The notes beneath the pieces were generated by a model, which saw nothing but the letters and a program-made list of their open reading frames with translations, did not search any database and was not told where the DNA came from. Position numbers and translations under genes: made by a program. Source: Pseudanabaena sp. (GTDB lineage Bacteria; Cyanobacteriota; Cyanobacteriia; Pseudanabaenales; Pseudanabaenaceae). From it: a stretch of DNA of 37,541 nucleotides. The DNA is taken from contig QBMK01000023.1 of the NCBI GenBank assembly GCA_003249035.1, positions 1-37,541 on the forward strand, in the 5' to 3' direction. Positions 1 to 9,186 of this stretch are shown piece by piece; the stretch's first letter is position 1; every line of letters starts with the position of its first letter.

Positions 1-95
1 GGTAAAGCTTTGCTGAGTGCTTTGCTAGACTCTCTACTTTCTTTACCTCCCCGAATCACCTATTGAGCCAATTTTCAAATCACCTTATTCTTGGG

Positions 96-196
96 AATGC
101 TCTGCCCAAAACTCGAAGTGAAAGCGCAAAGGGCAGAGCATTCGCGGATCGAGGTTTCTGTGATGGATTTATAATTGTGGCGCAAATGCTCTGCCC
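96..196. repeat. three copies of a 12-bp word, two as an inverted pair
   Basis: The word AATGCTCTGCCC occurs at 96-107 and 185-196, and its exact reverse complement at 131-142. The first two can form a hairpin with a 23-base loop. The block fills most of the non-coding lead-in to the transporter at 270. I see no credible gene in 1-269; the short reading frame there is made of this repeat. Confidence 0.6.
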
Positions 197-269
197 CTAC
201 AGTTCTATGATCGCGATCCGATTTTCTGGATTGATACTAAAATGTACTTAGATTAAAGTTTCTTAATAT

Positions 270-1703
270 TTGGGCAATCGTATCGTGCTAATCCAATCAG
301 ACTGGCTCAAAAGACTACGAGGGCGCTCGTTTGACCTAGAGTTGGGGGCGATCGCAATTATTTATTTTGTGCAGGGCGCAATGGCAATTTCGCAGCTCGC
401 CGTAAGTTTCTTCCTTAAGGATGACTTAGGGCTCAGTCCTGCGGAAGTTGCTTCAATGGTTGGGATTACGATGTTGCCTTGGACGATTAAACCTCTGTAT
501 GGTTTGATTTCAGACGGATTTCCCGTATTTGGCTATCGTCGCCGCCCTTATCTATTGTTATCAAGTGTTTTGGGGATTTTTGCTTGGTTAAGCATGGGCT
601 TATGGGTCAAGACTCCATTTTGGGCAATCGCAATGATTGCGACAGGTTCTATTTCCCTAGCCTTTTCTGATGCGATTACCGATGCCCTGATTGTCCAACG
701 CGCCAGACTAGAGCCTGAAGGCGATGCTGGTTCATTACAGTCCTTTAGTTGGATTGCTTCCTCAATTGGAGCAATTATCTCAGCTTATTTGAGTGGTTAT
801 TTGCTAGAACATTTCGGTGCAAAATTCGTTTTTGAGATTACCGCGATTTTGCCACTTTTGGTGGGTATTTCTGCCTTTGCGATCGCCGATCCACCCATGT
901 CCACAATTTTTATTGTTGCTCCCGACCCCGCCAATAATTCGGAAGATGGATTACCGCCGACTAAGCCAGCAAATTTATCAAGAAATTCCCAAATCTGGAT
1001 GTCGCTGCGGTTTAACTTTATTCAGTTGCGGCAGGCTTTCAAGAATAAGGCAATTTGGTTACCAGCGGCGTTCTTGTTTTGTTGGCAAGCATCACCTAGT
1101 TCGGATACGGCTTTCTTTTATTTCACGACTAATGAACTGAAGTTTAATCCTGAATTTCTTGGTACGGTTCGATTTTTTGCGAGTTGGGCTGGATTGCTGG
1201 GTGTGTGGCTATTTCAACGCTTTTTTAGAGGTGTGCCAACCCGCAAGATTTTCCTTTGGACAACCATTATTTCAACTCTGTTAGGACTCACCAGTTTATT
1301 GCTAGTTACTCACGCCAACCGATCTCTAGGTATTGACGATCGCTGGTTTAGCCTCGGTGATAGCTTAATTTTGACTGTAGCTGGGCGCATTGCCTATATG
1401 CCGGTTCTAGTATTGGCAGCACGGCTATGTCCTGAAGGTATTGAAGCAACATTGTTTGCTCTGTTAATGTCTGTGTTGAATATTTCGGCGCTATGTTCTT
1501 TTCAATTAGGAGCAGGTTTAACCTATCTACTGGGCGTTACCGAATACAATTTTGATAACCTGTGGTTATTAGTTTTAATTGCGAATCTTACTAGCCTTTT
1601 CCCACTGCCACTTTTAAAGTGGCTACCTGACGAAACACATGCTAAGCCAGAAGTATTTGCGCCTCAAGTTCCTGTCTTGACGGAAGAAGCACTCAACATA
1701 TAA
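270..1703 (+). CDS. folate/biopterin transporter (FBT/BT1 family, MFS)
   Basis: Predicted inner-membrane carrier of about 477 residues with roughly twelve hydrophobic segments. The first membrane region reads IIYFVQGAMAISQLAVSFFL, and the loop signature IKPLYGLISDGFPVFGYRRR is the strongest family mark. Members of the FBT family carry folates or pterins in cyanobacteria, plastids and Leishmania, so folate or pterin transport is the likely role, though the substrate cannot be read from sequence. The reading frame opens with TTG at 270; a GTG at 285 is an equally plausible start, and neither has a clear Shine-Dalgarno. The gene ends in a strong hairpin at 1734-1774, so it looks like a single-gene unit. 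Family call firm, substrate inferred. Confidence 0.85.
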   Translation: MGNRIVLIQSDWLKRLRGRSFDLELGAIAIIYFVQGAMAISQLAVSFFLKDDLGLSPAEVASMVGITMLPWTIKPLYGLISDGFPVFGYRRRPYLLLSSVLGIFAWLSMGLWVKTPFWAIAMIATGSISLAFSDAITDALIVQRARLEPEGDAGSLQSFSWIASSIGAIISAYLSGYLLEHFGAKFVFEITAILPLLVGISAFAIADPPMSTIFIVAPDPANNSEDGLPPTKPANLSRNSQIWMSLRFNFIQLRQAFKNKAIWLPAAFLFCWQASPSSDTAFFYFTTNELKFNPEFLGTVRFFASWAGLLGVWLFQRFFRGVPTRKIFLWTTIISTLLGLTSLLLVTHANRSLGIDDRWFSLGDSLILTVAGRIAYMPVLVLAARLCPEGIEATLFALLMSVLNISALCSFQLGAGLTYLLGVTEYNFDNLWLLVLIANLTSLFPLPLLKWLPDETHAKPEVFAPQVPVLTEEALNI

Positions 1704-1733
1704 GTACCTAAGCTTAATTAAAACCCTAGATCC

Positions 1734-1774
1734 AAAAAACTGCACCGCCTGCTTTGCAGGCGGTGCAGTTTTTT
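1734..1774. terminator. bidirectional intrinsic terminator
   Basis: Perfect inverted repeat: an A6 run and CTGCACCGCCTGC, loop TTT, then GCAGGCGGTGCAG and a T6 run. It separates the transporter (plus) from the M41 protease (minus), whose 3' ends converge here. It is the first of the GCnnnGC-centred hairpins in the window. Confidence 0.85.
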
Positions 1775-1814
1775 GAGTTTTATTTTGGTATTAAAGACCA
1801 AGGGTTGTGCTAAC

Positions 1815-2573
1815 TTAGTTCTTCGGTGCTAATAGATTTTGCTCAATGGTTTGACAACAATCTTCGACAGTAGCTCCATTGAGCATTTGCTCAGCAAGTG
1901 CTACTAAAACCAAACGCCGATCGCTCAATAAATTTCGGGCATTCAGCAAAGCCCAACGCTCTTGGGTCATGGGATTGGGTAAATGGGAAATAGATTTACG
2001 CAAGCTTTGCATATCATCTATACCACCTTCAGTTTCGCCCCCGCACATCAGCTGTTCAGCGGCAATACCTGCCATATATATGGTGCTGTAGCGATCGAGT
2101 AAGTTCGCTGATAAATTGCTAGAATTGGGCGCATCAACAATTTCAATTTCTACACCACCTTCAATTCCTGTAAAAGCATCATCAGCTAATATTTCCCCTA
2201 GCGATCTGCCAAAAATGCCCGCGATCGCATAGCTCACAACTCTAAATCCTAATACATGTGCCGCCAGAAAATGCCCTGCTTCATGATAGGAAACTCGCTC
2301 ACGGTATTTTGGCGATCTCGCTCTCAGCCATGCTTGACTATAAGCACCAAATTTTCCTTGCCAAAAGCCAATATCAATCCCCCAGAGGCTCAGTAAAGTA
2401 ATTGCGATCGCGGCAGGGACAATTGGTGACAATCCTGCCATTGTCCCAACCAAGGACATCATCGTAATTGTAAATATGAAGATCGCCAGTAAATCAGTGG
2501 CAGTTACATTCATGACAAGGCTCAAAGGTAAGAGAGGCGACCAATTAGTTGTGGCAAAGCTTTGACTAGCCAC
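1815..2573 (-). CDS. stand-alone M41 (FtsH-type) zinc metallopeptidase domain protein
   Basis: A 252-residue membrane protein with two hydrophobic segments near residues 23-45 and 47-68, followed by a soluble M41 peptidase domain. The zinc motif HEAGH is intact at residues 97-101, and the downstream AGIAAEQLMCGG helix resembles the third-ligand region of FtsH. The AAA+ ATPase module of FtsH is absent: the chain is far shorter than FtsH (about 600-650 residues) and has no Walker motif. Cyanobacteria and plastids encode such ATPase-less FtsH relatives, often labelled 'ATP-dependent Zn protease' despite lacking the ATPase. Start at 2573 is the first ATG; an internal ATG at residue 21 is possible. 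Substrate unknown. Confidence 0.75.
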   Translation of the reverse strand: MASQSFATTNWSPLLPLSLVMNVTATDLLAIFIFTITMMSLVGTMAGLSPIVPAAIAITLLSLWGIDIGFWQGKFGAYSQAWLRARSPKYRERVSYHEAGHFLAAHVLGFRVVSYAIAGIFGRSLGEILADDAFTGIEGGVEIEIVDAPNSSNLSANLLDRYSTIYMAGIAAEQLMCGGETEGGIDDMQSLRKSISHLPNPMTQERWALLNARNLLSDRRLVLVALAEQMLNGATVEDCCQTIEQNLLAPKN

Positions 2574-2588
2574 AACTAATTGATTACT

Positions 2589-2733
2589 TAACCCAAGTTG
2601 CTACCTATTAAAAATCACTTCAAAATAGCTTGAAACTAGCCTTGCAAAGCATTAAATGCTGTTATTTTATATAAATACCTGGTATTTATCGCTTTAAATT
2701 AAGTTTTAAGCCAATAGGTAGCAACTTGGGTTA
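2589..2733. mobile_element. MITE-like element with 21-bp perfect terminal inverted repeats
   Basis: TAACCCAAGTTGCTACCTATT at 2589-2609 (21 bases, ending ...ATT) is exactly mirrored at 2713-2733. The 103 bases between are AT-rich with no reading frame. Both outer ends are TA, so the element can be read as 19-bp inverted repeats of a 141-bp insertion bounded by TA duplications, the pattern of IS630/Tc1-mariner elements and their MITEs. It fills the gap between the M41 gene and the VanY-like gene. Seen directly: the repeats. Inferred: the family. Confidence 0.75.
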
Positions 2734-2743
2734 CTTATAGAAA

Positions 2744-3658
2744 TTATGGCTTTTTAATAAAAGAAGAACTGGGATTTGATTTCTTATAAAAGGTCGCAAG
2801 ACTATCGTCATCACCGACAAACCGCCAATGCCAAGGCTCATACATTACACCCTGAGGGTTATTCGGAGGGAAAGACATCTCAAATCCATATTTAGCAGCA
2901 TTGTTTTCTAGCCACTGAAAAGCGGCTGTTTTCTCAAAGCTTGTAGATAGATTTGCGCTAGGCACAGCACCATCTCCTATGTCTAATGCATAGCCTGTAT
3001 GATGTTCGCTATGACCTGGGGGAGCGCTTACCTTAGCACGCTGGGCTGGAGTTTGGTTGCGTTGCTTGCTAATCTCAAAGAAAAGTTCTTGCTGCTCAGC
3101 GATTGTCCGAAAGCCCGAAATTACGACAATGTCGATACCGTCAGCATTTGCATCGGCTGCCATTTTGAGATAACTTTTTGCTGCCGCCTCATGCAGTCGG
3201 ATTTCATAGCCATCTGCTGCCCTACCTATAGTGCGTAATTTATTCGCAGGAGCTTCACTAAAGGCATGATGTCCAAATAAATCTGGTGGACTATTGGGGT
3301 CTTTAGCAATAGCTTCTGGATTTGCCTTTGTGTCATTGCCTTTAGCAGTAGGAGTTTCGCTTACAAATGGCGCTGTGGGAATAACGGATGGCTGGGTCGT
3401 CGGAAGTGATGAAACTTGTGAACTTTGCTCAGGTGAAGTGCTTTCTTTTGGTTGATTTGTGGCATTGGCATTTAGAGCAAACCAGATGCGGGTACTAACA
3501 ATCGGTGATAAAAAGGCTAAGAACGCTAAACCATATGCCCACCAAGGTACTGACCGTAGCGATCGCGCAATAGCATTAGATTTTTTAGGTTGCTTTTGGG
3601 ACGATCGATTAGGATCGCTGACCCTTTGAGCAACGGGGATATCGTTTTGGGTAGGCAT
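2744..3658 (-). CDS. D-alanyl-D-alanine carboxypeptidase, VanY/M15B family, membrane anchored
   Basis: Predicted zinc carboxypeptidase that trims D-Ala from peptidoglycan stem peptides in the periplasm. About 304 residues. A basic, Ser-rich cytoplasmic N-terminus is followed by one membrane segment (PWWAYGLAFLAFLSPIVS), a Ser/Thr/Pro-rich linker, and the catalytic domain. That domain shows SGFRTIAEQQ, the metal motif SEHHTGYALDIGD and the C-terminal EPWHWRF, all typical of M15B enzymes. The start chosen is ATG at 3658. A TTG ten codons upstream (3688) is also open but would overlap the neighbouring methyltransferase by 8 bases. Lies 23 bases behind that gene on the same strand, so co-transcription is likely. 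Confidence 0.85.
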   Translation of the reverse strand: MPTQNDIPVAQRVSDPNRSSQKQPKKSNAIARSLRSVPWWAYGLAFLAFLSPIVSTRIWFALNANATNQPKESTSPEQSSQVSSLPTTQPSVIPTAPFVSETPTAKGNDTKANPEAIAKDPNSPPDLFGHHAFSEAPANKLRTIGRAADGYEIRLHEAAAKSYLKMAADANADGIDIVVISGFRTIAEQQELFFEISKQRNQTPAQRAKVSAPPGHSEHHTGYALDIGDGAVPSANLSTSFEKTAAFQWLENNAAKYGFEMSFPPNNPQGVMYEPWHWRFVGDDDSLATFYKKSNPSSSFIKKP

Positions 3659-3680
3659 AGGTATATAAACGTTTGAAGTT

Positions 3681-4502
3681 TTAACCAAGGTTAAATATAC
3701 ACAATACTACACACAAATTTAGATAAAAGCCTTTTACCAAATTAATGTAATCCTGTGTATAAATGTGTTTATCTTCTTCAACTATCAATGTAGTTTCTTG
3801 AGTAGAAGTTGGGGTTGAACTTAATTCTAACAAGATTCGCTTGATGGCATTTTTAGGGGTTGGTTTGACATAGACTTTGCGATCGCAGAATAAATTAAAA
3901 TCTTTAGCTTTATCCAGAAAATTTTTAGCTAAATCTATAGGATAAATAACTGCTAAATGCCCTTTTGGCTTTAGTAACTGCGATGTGATTTGAAGAATAT
4001 CAGTTTGAGAAAGAGTATCACTATGTCGCGCTAATTTTCTCGACTTTTGCAATGATTTACAAGCATTTTCAAAAAAAGGTGGATTGGAAATAATCAAGTC
4101 ATATTGCTTAGAACAATTGCTGGCAAATTCTTGAATAGACGCATGAAAAATATTTATGCGATCGCTCCAAGGTGAAAGCTCGATATTCTCTTTTGCCTGA
4201 CTATATGCGTCTTCATCAATTTCTACAGCATCAATATTTGATGATGGAGATCGCTGAGCCAACATTAGGGACAATATTCCTGTCCCAGTCCCAATATCGA
4301 GAATTTGAGAATTGTCATATACATTTGCCCAAGCCCCCAACAAAATCCCATCTGTCCCCACTTTCATCGCACACTTGTCTTGAAAGATGCCAAATTGTTT
4401 AAAGCGAAAAGAGAATGCTAGATCTGTCCTACTACATTGATTTAGTTTTGGTATTTTGTCTCTGTGCATAGCTTCTAGAAAATAACTGACCCAAACCGCC
4501 AT
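3681..4502 (-). CDS. SAM-dependent methyltransferase, TrmN6/YfiC-like (tRNA adenine-N6)
   Basis: A Rossmann-fold methyltransferase of about 273 residues. The glycine-rich SAM loop is ILDIGTGTGILSL, preceded by the typical YfiC-like lead KCAMKVGTDGILLGAWA. The substrate-base motif is NPPFF, which is the N6-adenine type. In E. coli YfiC modifies A37 of tRNA1(Val), so a tRNA target is likely, but other amino-methyltransferases share the motifs. An alternative start is ATG at 4469 (MHRDKI). It is divergent from dnaE-N, which starts 48 bases beyond, so the two promoters must lie in or overlap that short gap. Confidence 0.75.
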   Translation of the reverse strand: MAVWVSYFLEAMHRDKIPKLNQCSRTDLAFSFRFKQFGIFQDKCAMKVGTDGILLGAWANVYDNSQILDIGTGTGILSLMLAQRSPSSNIDAVEIDEDAYSQAKENIELSPWSDRINIFHASIQEFASNCSKQYDLIISNPPFFENACKSLQKSRKLARHSDTLSQTDILQITSQLLKPKGHLAVIYPIDLAKNFLDKAKDFNLFCDRKVYVKPTPKNAIKRILLELSSTPTSTQETTLIVEEDKHIYTQDYINLVKGFYLNLCVVLCIFNLG

Positions 4503-4550
4503 TAAGATCGTGTTAATCTAGCAGTCTAGATTTGATTTTAGTAGATCGCT

Positions 4551-7500
4551 ATGACTGGATTTGTTGGGCTGCACGTTCATACTGAATATAGCTTACTCGA
4601 TGGGGCAAGCCAAATCCCTGATATGGTCAGTCGCGCCGTGGAATTGGGGATGCCTGCGATCGCCTTAACCGATCATGGAGTCATGTATGGTGCGATCGAG
4701 CTAATCAAAGTCTGCAAATCTAAGGGGATCAAACCAATAATTGGCAATGAAATGTATGTCTTAAATGGCGACATTACTGTCCAAGAAAAAAAGCGAAAAA
4801 AATATCACCAATGCGTTCTCGCCAAAGATACGCAGGGCTATCGAAATCTGGTTAAACTCACCACAATTTCCCATTTACAAGGCTATCAAGGCAAAGGAAT
4901 TTTTGCACGTCCTTGCATTAATAAAGATTATTTACTCCAATACAAAGAAGGCATAATGCTCACATCTGGTTGCTTGGCGGGGGAAGTTCCTCAAGCAATT
5001 ATGAACGGCGATCCAAGGCTAGCAAGGGAAGTGGCGGCTTGGTATAAAGAACATTTTGGGGATGATTATTATTTAGAGATTCAAGATCATGGATATCCTG
5101 AAGATCGAGTTGTGAATGTGGAAATTTGCAAGATTGCCAAAGAGTTGGATATTAAGGTCATCGCCACCAATGATTCTCACTTCACATCTTGTATGGATGT
5201 GGAAGCCCATGATGCTCTGCTCTGTATCCAAACTGGAAAATTAATTTCCGATGAGAAGCGTCTGCGTTATAGCGGGATGGAATATTTCAAATCCTATGAA
5301 GAGATGAAGCAGCTTTTTCGCGATCATTTGGAAGATGACGTGATCGAAGAAGCTCTGGCTAATACTCTCAAAGCAGCCGCTAAAGTCAAACCCTATGACT
5401 TGATGCGCGATCCCCGTGCTGCGGATTATCCAATTCCCGAAGGGCATACTGCGGACACCTATTTTGAAGAAGTGACGTGGCAGGGCTTATTGCAAAGATT
5501 TAACGCCAAAACCCATGCCGAGATTTCTGCCGAATATCAAGAGCGTTTGCGTTTTGAGCTAGGCATCATTATGCAGATGGGTTTTGCGACTTACTTCCTA
5601 GTGGTGTGGGATTATATTAAATATGCTAGAGACAAAAAGATTCCTGTGGGGCCTGGACGTGGTAGTGCGGCTGGTTCTCTAGTGGCCTATTCTCTGGGAA
5701 TTACGAATATTGACCCAATTCATCATGGACTACTATTTGAAAGATTCCTCAATCCTGAACGGAAGTCTATGCCTGATATTGATACGGATTTCTGCATCGA
5801 TCATCGTGGCGAATTGATTGATTATGTCACTCAGCGCTATGGACAAGAGCGAGTCGCCCAAATTGTTACCTTTAACCGTTTGACTTCAAAGGCAGTTCTT
5901 AAGGATGTAGCACGAGTGCTGGATGTTTCCTACAGCGAAGCCGATAAAATGGCAAAGATGATTCCTGTTTCGCGAGGGAAGCCAGCCAAGCTAAAAGCAA
6001 TGATTTCCGAAGAATCGCCAGCTCCAGAATTTCGCGATCGCTACAAGCAAGATGCGAAGGTCTTTGAATGGCTAGACATGGCAATGCGGATCGAAGGCGT
6101 GAACAAAAGTTCAGGTGTTCATGCAGCTGGTGTCGTGATTTCGCCGTTCCCATTGGATGAGGTTGTCCCATTACAACGCAGCAATGAAGGTCAGGTGGTG
6201 ACACAGTACACAATGGAAGATTTGGAGTCCCTTGGCTTGCTGAAGATGGACTTTTTGGGACTGCGAAATCTCACGACGATTGAACATACAAGCAAGTTAA
6301 TTCGCGACAATCAAGATCCGAATTTTCATATTGATGTGATCGCGCCCGATATGTCCACGGAGGCAAATCAAAAAACCTATAAGCTACTCGAAAAAGGCGA
6401 TCTAGAGGGAGTCTTCCAATTAGAATCTTCAGGCATGAAACAGATTGTAAAAGATCTTAAGCCTTCCAATATTGAAGATATTTCTTCGATTCTTGCTCTC
6501 TATCGTCCAGGCCCTTTGGATGCAGGATTGATTCCGAAGTTCATTAACCGTAAGCATGGTCGAGAAGCGATCGAATATCAGCATCACACCCTAGAGCCAA
6601 TTTTAAACAATACCTATGGTGTTTTGTGTCTTGCTAAAGGAACTTTAATTGCTAGACCAGATGGCACAAGTACCGCAATTGAGAACATTCGCAAAGGAGA
6701 TATAATTCTCTCTTCTGATGGAAAGCGAGTATGGTCGGCAAAAGTTTCTAAACAATGGCAAAGCGGATTTAAATCCATTGTCAAAATCACTCTATCCACA
6801 GGAACAGAAATCTACTGCACTCCAGAGCATCGTTTTCTCACGCCACATGGCGATCAATTTACCTATGAATTAAAACCTCTCGGCAATATAAAGAATGCTC
6901 ATGTGAACGGCTCAATTATTTATGAAACTTGGCAGATTTCTGAAAATCATAAATCTCTAAATCCTAATGAAGCTTATTTGTTAGGTATGTTTGTTGGTGA
7001 TGGACACTTAACTTCTAGTTCACCTAATATTGCTTGCTCTAGTGAAGAAACAGCAATTTGGATTGCGAATCTCATAGTTGAAACGTGGGGCGGTGAGCCA
7101 AAGCATTATTTTCACACCCGTTGTTGGTATGCCTATGCGAAGTTTAATACACAACCAAAGCCAACACCTTTAACTATTCTCATGGATAAAATTTATGGTG
7201 ATAGAAGTTGGAAAGTTAATTCTAAAGATAAACATTTACCCTTGGATATAGTTTATTACCAAGAAAGCGATCGCATTGATGTTTTGCGGGGTCTATGGGA
7301 TAGCGATGGCTCCTATACTCAAAACCCTTATTTCCGTAGCATTTCCAATCAACTTATTAAGCAAGTAGGGCAATTACTGAGTAGTCTAAAAATTTCTTAT
7401 TCTCTGCATTCAACCCATGTAATGATTACGGATATTGCTCGTTTCTATCAGCTAATTGGTGAGCCAAGATTACCAGTAAAACTGTCTGGCGAGAAAAAAT

Positions 7501-8330
7501 ATAATTTTATTCCTATTCCATCTTTACGAATGCAGGAAGAATTAGGAGATGCAATCGCTAGGACAGATCGCGAAAGTAGAAAAACTGCAAAGCGATCGCT
7601 CCAAGCAGGAGTTATGTTTAAGCCTGTTCGATCACAATATGCAACTCAGATTATAGGCTGGGCTGAAGCATATCAAAGAATCTATACAGAGACTTACTTA
7701 CAAGATGCGCGTCCTGTATTTGTAGTATCTGTTGAAGACTGGGGAACGGAAGAATGTTTCGACATTGAAATGGTAGACCAAAACTCTCCCTATTTCTTAG
7801 CAAATGGAATAGTTACCCATAATTGCTATCAAGAACAGATCATGAAAATGGCGCAGGAACTGGCGGGATATTCTCTCGGTGCTGCGGATATGTTGCGGCG
7901 GGCGATGGGTAAAAAGAAGCCTGAAGAAATGGAAAAACAGCGTTCCATTTTTCTTGATGGTTGCGCTAAAAATGGCATTCGGACAGAGATTTCCAACGAT
8001 CTTTTCGATCAGATGGTGATTTTTGCGGAATATTGCCTCAGTTACGATACGTTAGTGCGAACTGTGGAATTTGGTCTGATGCCCATTGGTAAACTCGTAG
8101 AGCATCAAATCGAGTGTCAGGTTTATAGTGTTGATGAGAATGGATTTGTGTATACTCAACCGATCGCACAATGGCATGATCGCGGTAATCAAGAAGTCTT
8201 TGAATATGAGCTAGAAAATGGCGATCGCATCAAAGCGACAAAAGAACATAAGTTCATGACTACTGAGGGTGAAATGCTTGCGATCGATGCGATTTTTGAG
8301 CGTGGGTTAGATTTAGCGATCGCACAATAA
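4551..8330 (+). CDS. dnaE: DNA polymerase III alpha subunit, N-terminal part, with two inteins
   Basis: Replicative polymerase subunit. The N-terminal PHP domain begins [16 protein letters not shown]. The polymerase palm carries [10 protein letters not shown] with the two catalytic aspartates at residues 411 and 413, and [10 protein letters not shown] with the third at 567. Two inteins interrupt it: a complete one at residues 693-1091 and the N-half of the split DnaE intein from residue 1162 to the end. Extein sequence totals about 762 residues, similar to the N-terminal DnaE part of other split-dnaE cyanobacteria. The C-terminal half (dnaE-C with IntC) is not in this window. Working enzyme therefore needs one cis-splicing and one trans-splicing event. 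The start gives the expected [15 protein letters not shown]-terminus. Confidence 0.97.
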   Translation: MTGFVGLHVHTEYSLLDGASQIPDMVSRAVELGMPAIALTDHGVMYGAIELIKVCKSKGIKPIIGNEMYVLNGDITVQEKKRKKYHQCVLAKDTQGYRNLVKLTTISHLQGYQGKGIFARPCINKDYLLQYKEGIMLTSGCLAGEVPQAIMNGDPRLAREVAAWYKEHFGDDYYLEIQDHGYPEDRVVNVEICKIAKELDIKVIATNDSHFTSCMDVEAHDALLCIQTGKLISDEKRLRYSGMEYFKSYEEMKQLFRDHLEDDVIEEALANTLKAAAKVKPYDLMRDPRAADYPIPEGHTADTYFEEVTWQGLLQRFNAKTHAEISAEYQERLRFELGIIMQMGFATYFLVVWDYIKYARDKKIPVGPGRGSAAGSLVAYSLGITNIDPIHHGLLFERFLNPERKSMPDIDTDFCIDHRGELIDYVTQRYGQERVAQIVTFNRLTSKAVLKDVARVLDVSYSEADKMAKMIPVSRGKPAKLKAMISEESPAPEFRDRYKQDAKVFEWLDMAMRIEGVNKSSGVHAAGVVISPFPLDEVVPLQRSNEGQVVTQYTMEDLESLGLLKMDFLGLRNLTTIEHTSKLIRDNQDPNFHIDVIAPDMSTEANQKTYKLLEKGDLEGVFQLESSGMKQIVKDLKPSNIEDISSILALYRPGPLDAGLIPKFINRKHGREAIEYQHHTLEPILNNTYGVLCLAKGTLIARPDGTSTAIENIRKGDIILSSDGKRVWSAKVSKQWQSGFKSIVKITLSTGTEIYCTPEHRFLTPHGDQFTYELKPLGNIKNAHVNGSIIYETWQISENHKSLNPNEAYLLGMFVGDGHLTSSSPNIACSSEETAIWIANLIVETWGGEPKHYFHTRCWYAYAKFNTQPKPTPLTILMDKIYGDRSWKVNSKDKHLPLDIVYYQESDRIDVLRGLWDSDGSYTQNPYFRSISNQLIKQVGQLLSSLKISYSLHSTHVMITDIARFYQLIGEPRLPVKLSGEKKYNFIPIPSLRMQEELGDAIARTDRESRKTAKRSLQAGVMFKPVRSQYATQIIGWAEAYQRIYTETYLQDARPVFVVSVEDWGTEECFDIEMVDQNSPYFLANGIVTHNCYQEQIMKMAQELAGYSLGAADMLRRAMGKKKPEEMEKQRSIFLDGCAKNGIRTEISNDLFDQMVIFAEYCLSYDTLVRTVEFGLMPIGKLVEHQIECQVYSVDENGFVYTQPIAQWHDRGNQEVFEYELENGDRIKATKEHKFMTTEGEMLAIDAIFERGLDLAIAQ
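6627..7823 (+). other. complete intein with LAGLIDADG homing endonuclease, in DnaE
   Basis: Residues 693-1091 (399 aa) of DnaE-N. The N-splice junction is [11 protein letters not shown] and the C-splice junction VTHN/CYQEQ, so the nucleophiles are Cys1 and Cys+1 with the penultimate His and terminal Asn both present. Block B is CTPEHRFLT; block F/G is [18 protein letters not shown] then IVTHN. Two LAGLIDADG-type helices are seen: [10 protein letters not shown] (about 812-820) and [11 protein letters not shown] (about 912-922), each with the acidic residue, so the endonuclease may be active. Removal restores the conserved host stretch [15 protein letters not shown]. Confidence 0.95.
8034..8330 (+). 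other. N-terminal half of the split DnaE intein (IntN)
   Basis: Residues 1162-1259 (98 aa), beginning [14 protein letters not shown] directly after the extein end FAEY. It closely follows the Npu/Ssp DnaE IntN pattern, including [10 protein letters not shown], the block-B-like [12 protein letters not shown] and the terminal [11 protein letters not shown]. The matching IntC with dnaE-C must be elsewhere. A degraded second copy of its last half lies downstream of mazEF (8997-9135). Confidence 0.95.
8182..8330 (+). repeat. 5' copy of the duplicated dnaE IntN 3' end
   Basis: The last 149 bases of dnaE-N recur at 8997-9135 in the same orientation. The first 46 bases are identical (from GCGGTAATCAAGAAGTC to GGCGATCG); after that the copies differ by substitutions and small indels. 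The two copies bracket the mazEF pair. Confidence 0.9.
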
Positions 8331-8415
8331 AAACTAATTTCAGATTTAACAACAATTTTCACATTTTATCTCGCAATGTAGATACAATAGATATACATTG
8401 TTTGGGTTAATGATT

Positions 8416-8658
8416 ATGACAGCTGCGATCGCTAAGTGGGGTAATAGTTTGGCTGTACGCATTCCTCAAGCTATAGCTGAACAGGTGCAAATTCAGGCTG
8501 GAAGCGAAATTAACATAGATATTATTGATGGCAAGATTGTTTTGACACCGCATCGACGGAAGAAATACACTTTAGATGAGTTATTGGATGGTATGACCTC
8601 AGATAATCTCCATGTAGAGATTTCTACAGGTATTTCCGTTGGTGCTGAGGCATGGTAA
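8416..8658 (+). CDS. MazE/AbrB-type antitoxin
   Basis: An 80-residue swapped-hairpin AbrB-fold protein. The N-terminus AAIAKWGNSLAVRIPQ is the classical MazE/PemI DNA-binding signature, and the acidic C-terminal tail would bind the toxin. The open frame begins earlier (TTG 8398, ATG 8410), but the ATG at 8416 matches the family start. An AT-rich promoter-like stretch with TACAAT-type words lies at about 8380-8395, between the dnaE stop and this gene. It overlaps the toxin gene by 7 bases (ATGGTAA), the usual arrangement for translational coupling. The pair is probably self-repressed through this protein. Confidence 0.85.
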   Translation: MTAAIAKWGNSLAVRIPQAIAEQVQIQAGSEINIDIIDGKIVLTPHRRKKYTLDELLDGMTSDNLHVEISTGISVGAEAW

Positions 8659-8987
8659 ATCTATACCTTCCAAATCGTGGAGATATTGTTTGGCTAGATT
8701 TCAATCCGCAGGCTGGACATGAACAATCTGGTCATCGTCCTGCTTTTGTAATTTCGCCTCTAGCCTATAACCAAAAATCAAACTTGGCTCTGGTTTGTCC
8801 AATTACTTCCAAGATTAAGGGATGGAAGTTTGAAGTAATCCTCATGGACACAAAAATTAAGGGAGCGATTCTTGCTGATCAGATTAAGAGTTTAGATTGG
8901 CAAGCGAGAAAAATTGATTTTATTGAGAGGGCTTCAGAGATTATTGTGAATGAGGTAATTGGTAAGATTGAGGCGCTTTTAACCTAG
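8652..8987 (+). CDS. MazF/PemK-type endoribonuclease toxin
   Basis: A 111-residue protein with the MazF opening RGDIVWLDFNPQAGHEQSGHRPAFVIS, which contains the conserved G-x-E-Q-x-G-x-RP block, and the later PITSKIKGWKFEV strand and ILADQIKSLDW motif. MazF enzymes cleave mRNA at short sequences and are held inactive by MazE. The protein looks full length with no missing motif. The overlap with the antitoxin stop codon means its translation depends on the antitoxin frame. It is followed 9 bases later by the displaced dnaE-end copy. Confidence 0.88.
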   Translation: MVNLYLPNRGDIVWLDFNPQAGHEQSGHRPAFVISPLAYNQKSNLALVCPITSKIKGWKFEVILMDTKIKGAILADQIKSLDWQARKIDFIERASEIIVNEVIGKIEALLT

Positions 8988-8996
8988 TTAACAATT

Positions 8997-9135
8997 GCGG
9001 TAATCAAGAAGTCTTTGAATATGAGCTAGAAAATGGCGATCGTAGCTACCAAAGATCATAAGTTCATGACTACTGATGGTGAGAAGAAGAGCGATCGATG
9101 AGATTTTTGAGCGTGGGTTAAATCTCGCTTCATAA
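8997..9135 (+). pseudogene. degenerate second copy of the dnaE IntN 3' end
   Basis: Recognisable translation of IntN in broken frames: [14 protein letters not shown], then after a small deletion ATKDHKFMTTDGE, then after another indel AIDEIFERGLNLAS and a stop. It has no start and is frameshifted at least twice, so it is non-coding. Some residues (D in TKDH, E in DEIF) are closer to other IntN proteins than the current dnaE end is. This suggests it may be the older 3' end pushed away by insertion of mazEF. Confidence 0.85.
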
Positions 9136-9186
9136 GGATAAACGTTATACCCTTTGAAAGGCTTCACAATTCTATGTTTATAGCTA

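Noticed and set aside
63-251. 62-codon open frame at the window start
   Set aside because: It is composed of the AATGCTCTGCCC repeats, has no recognisable protein features and no clear ribosome-binding site.
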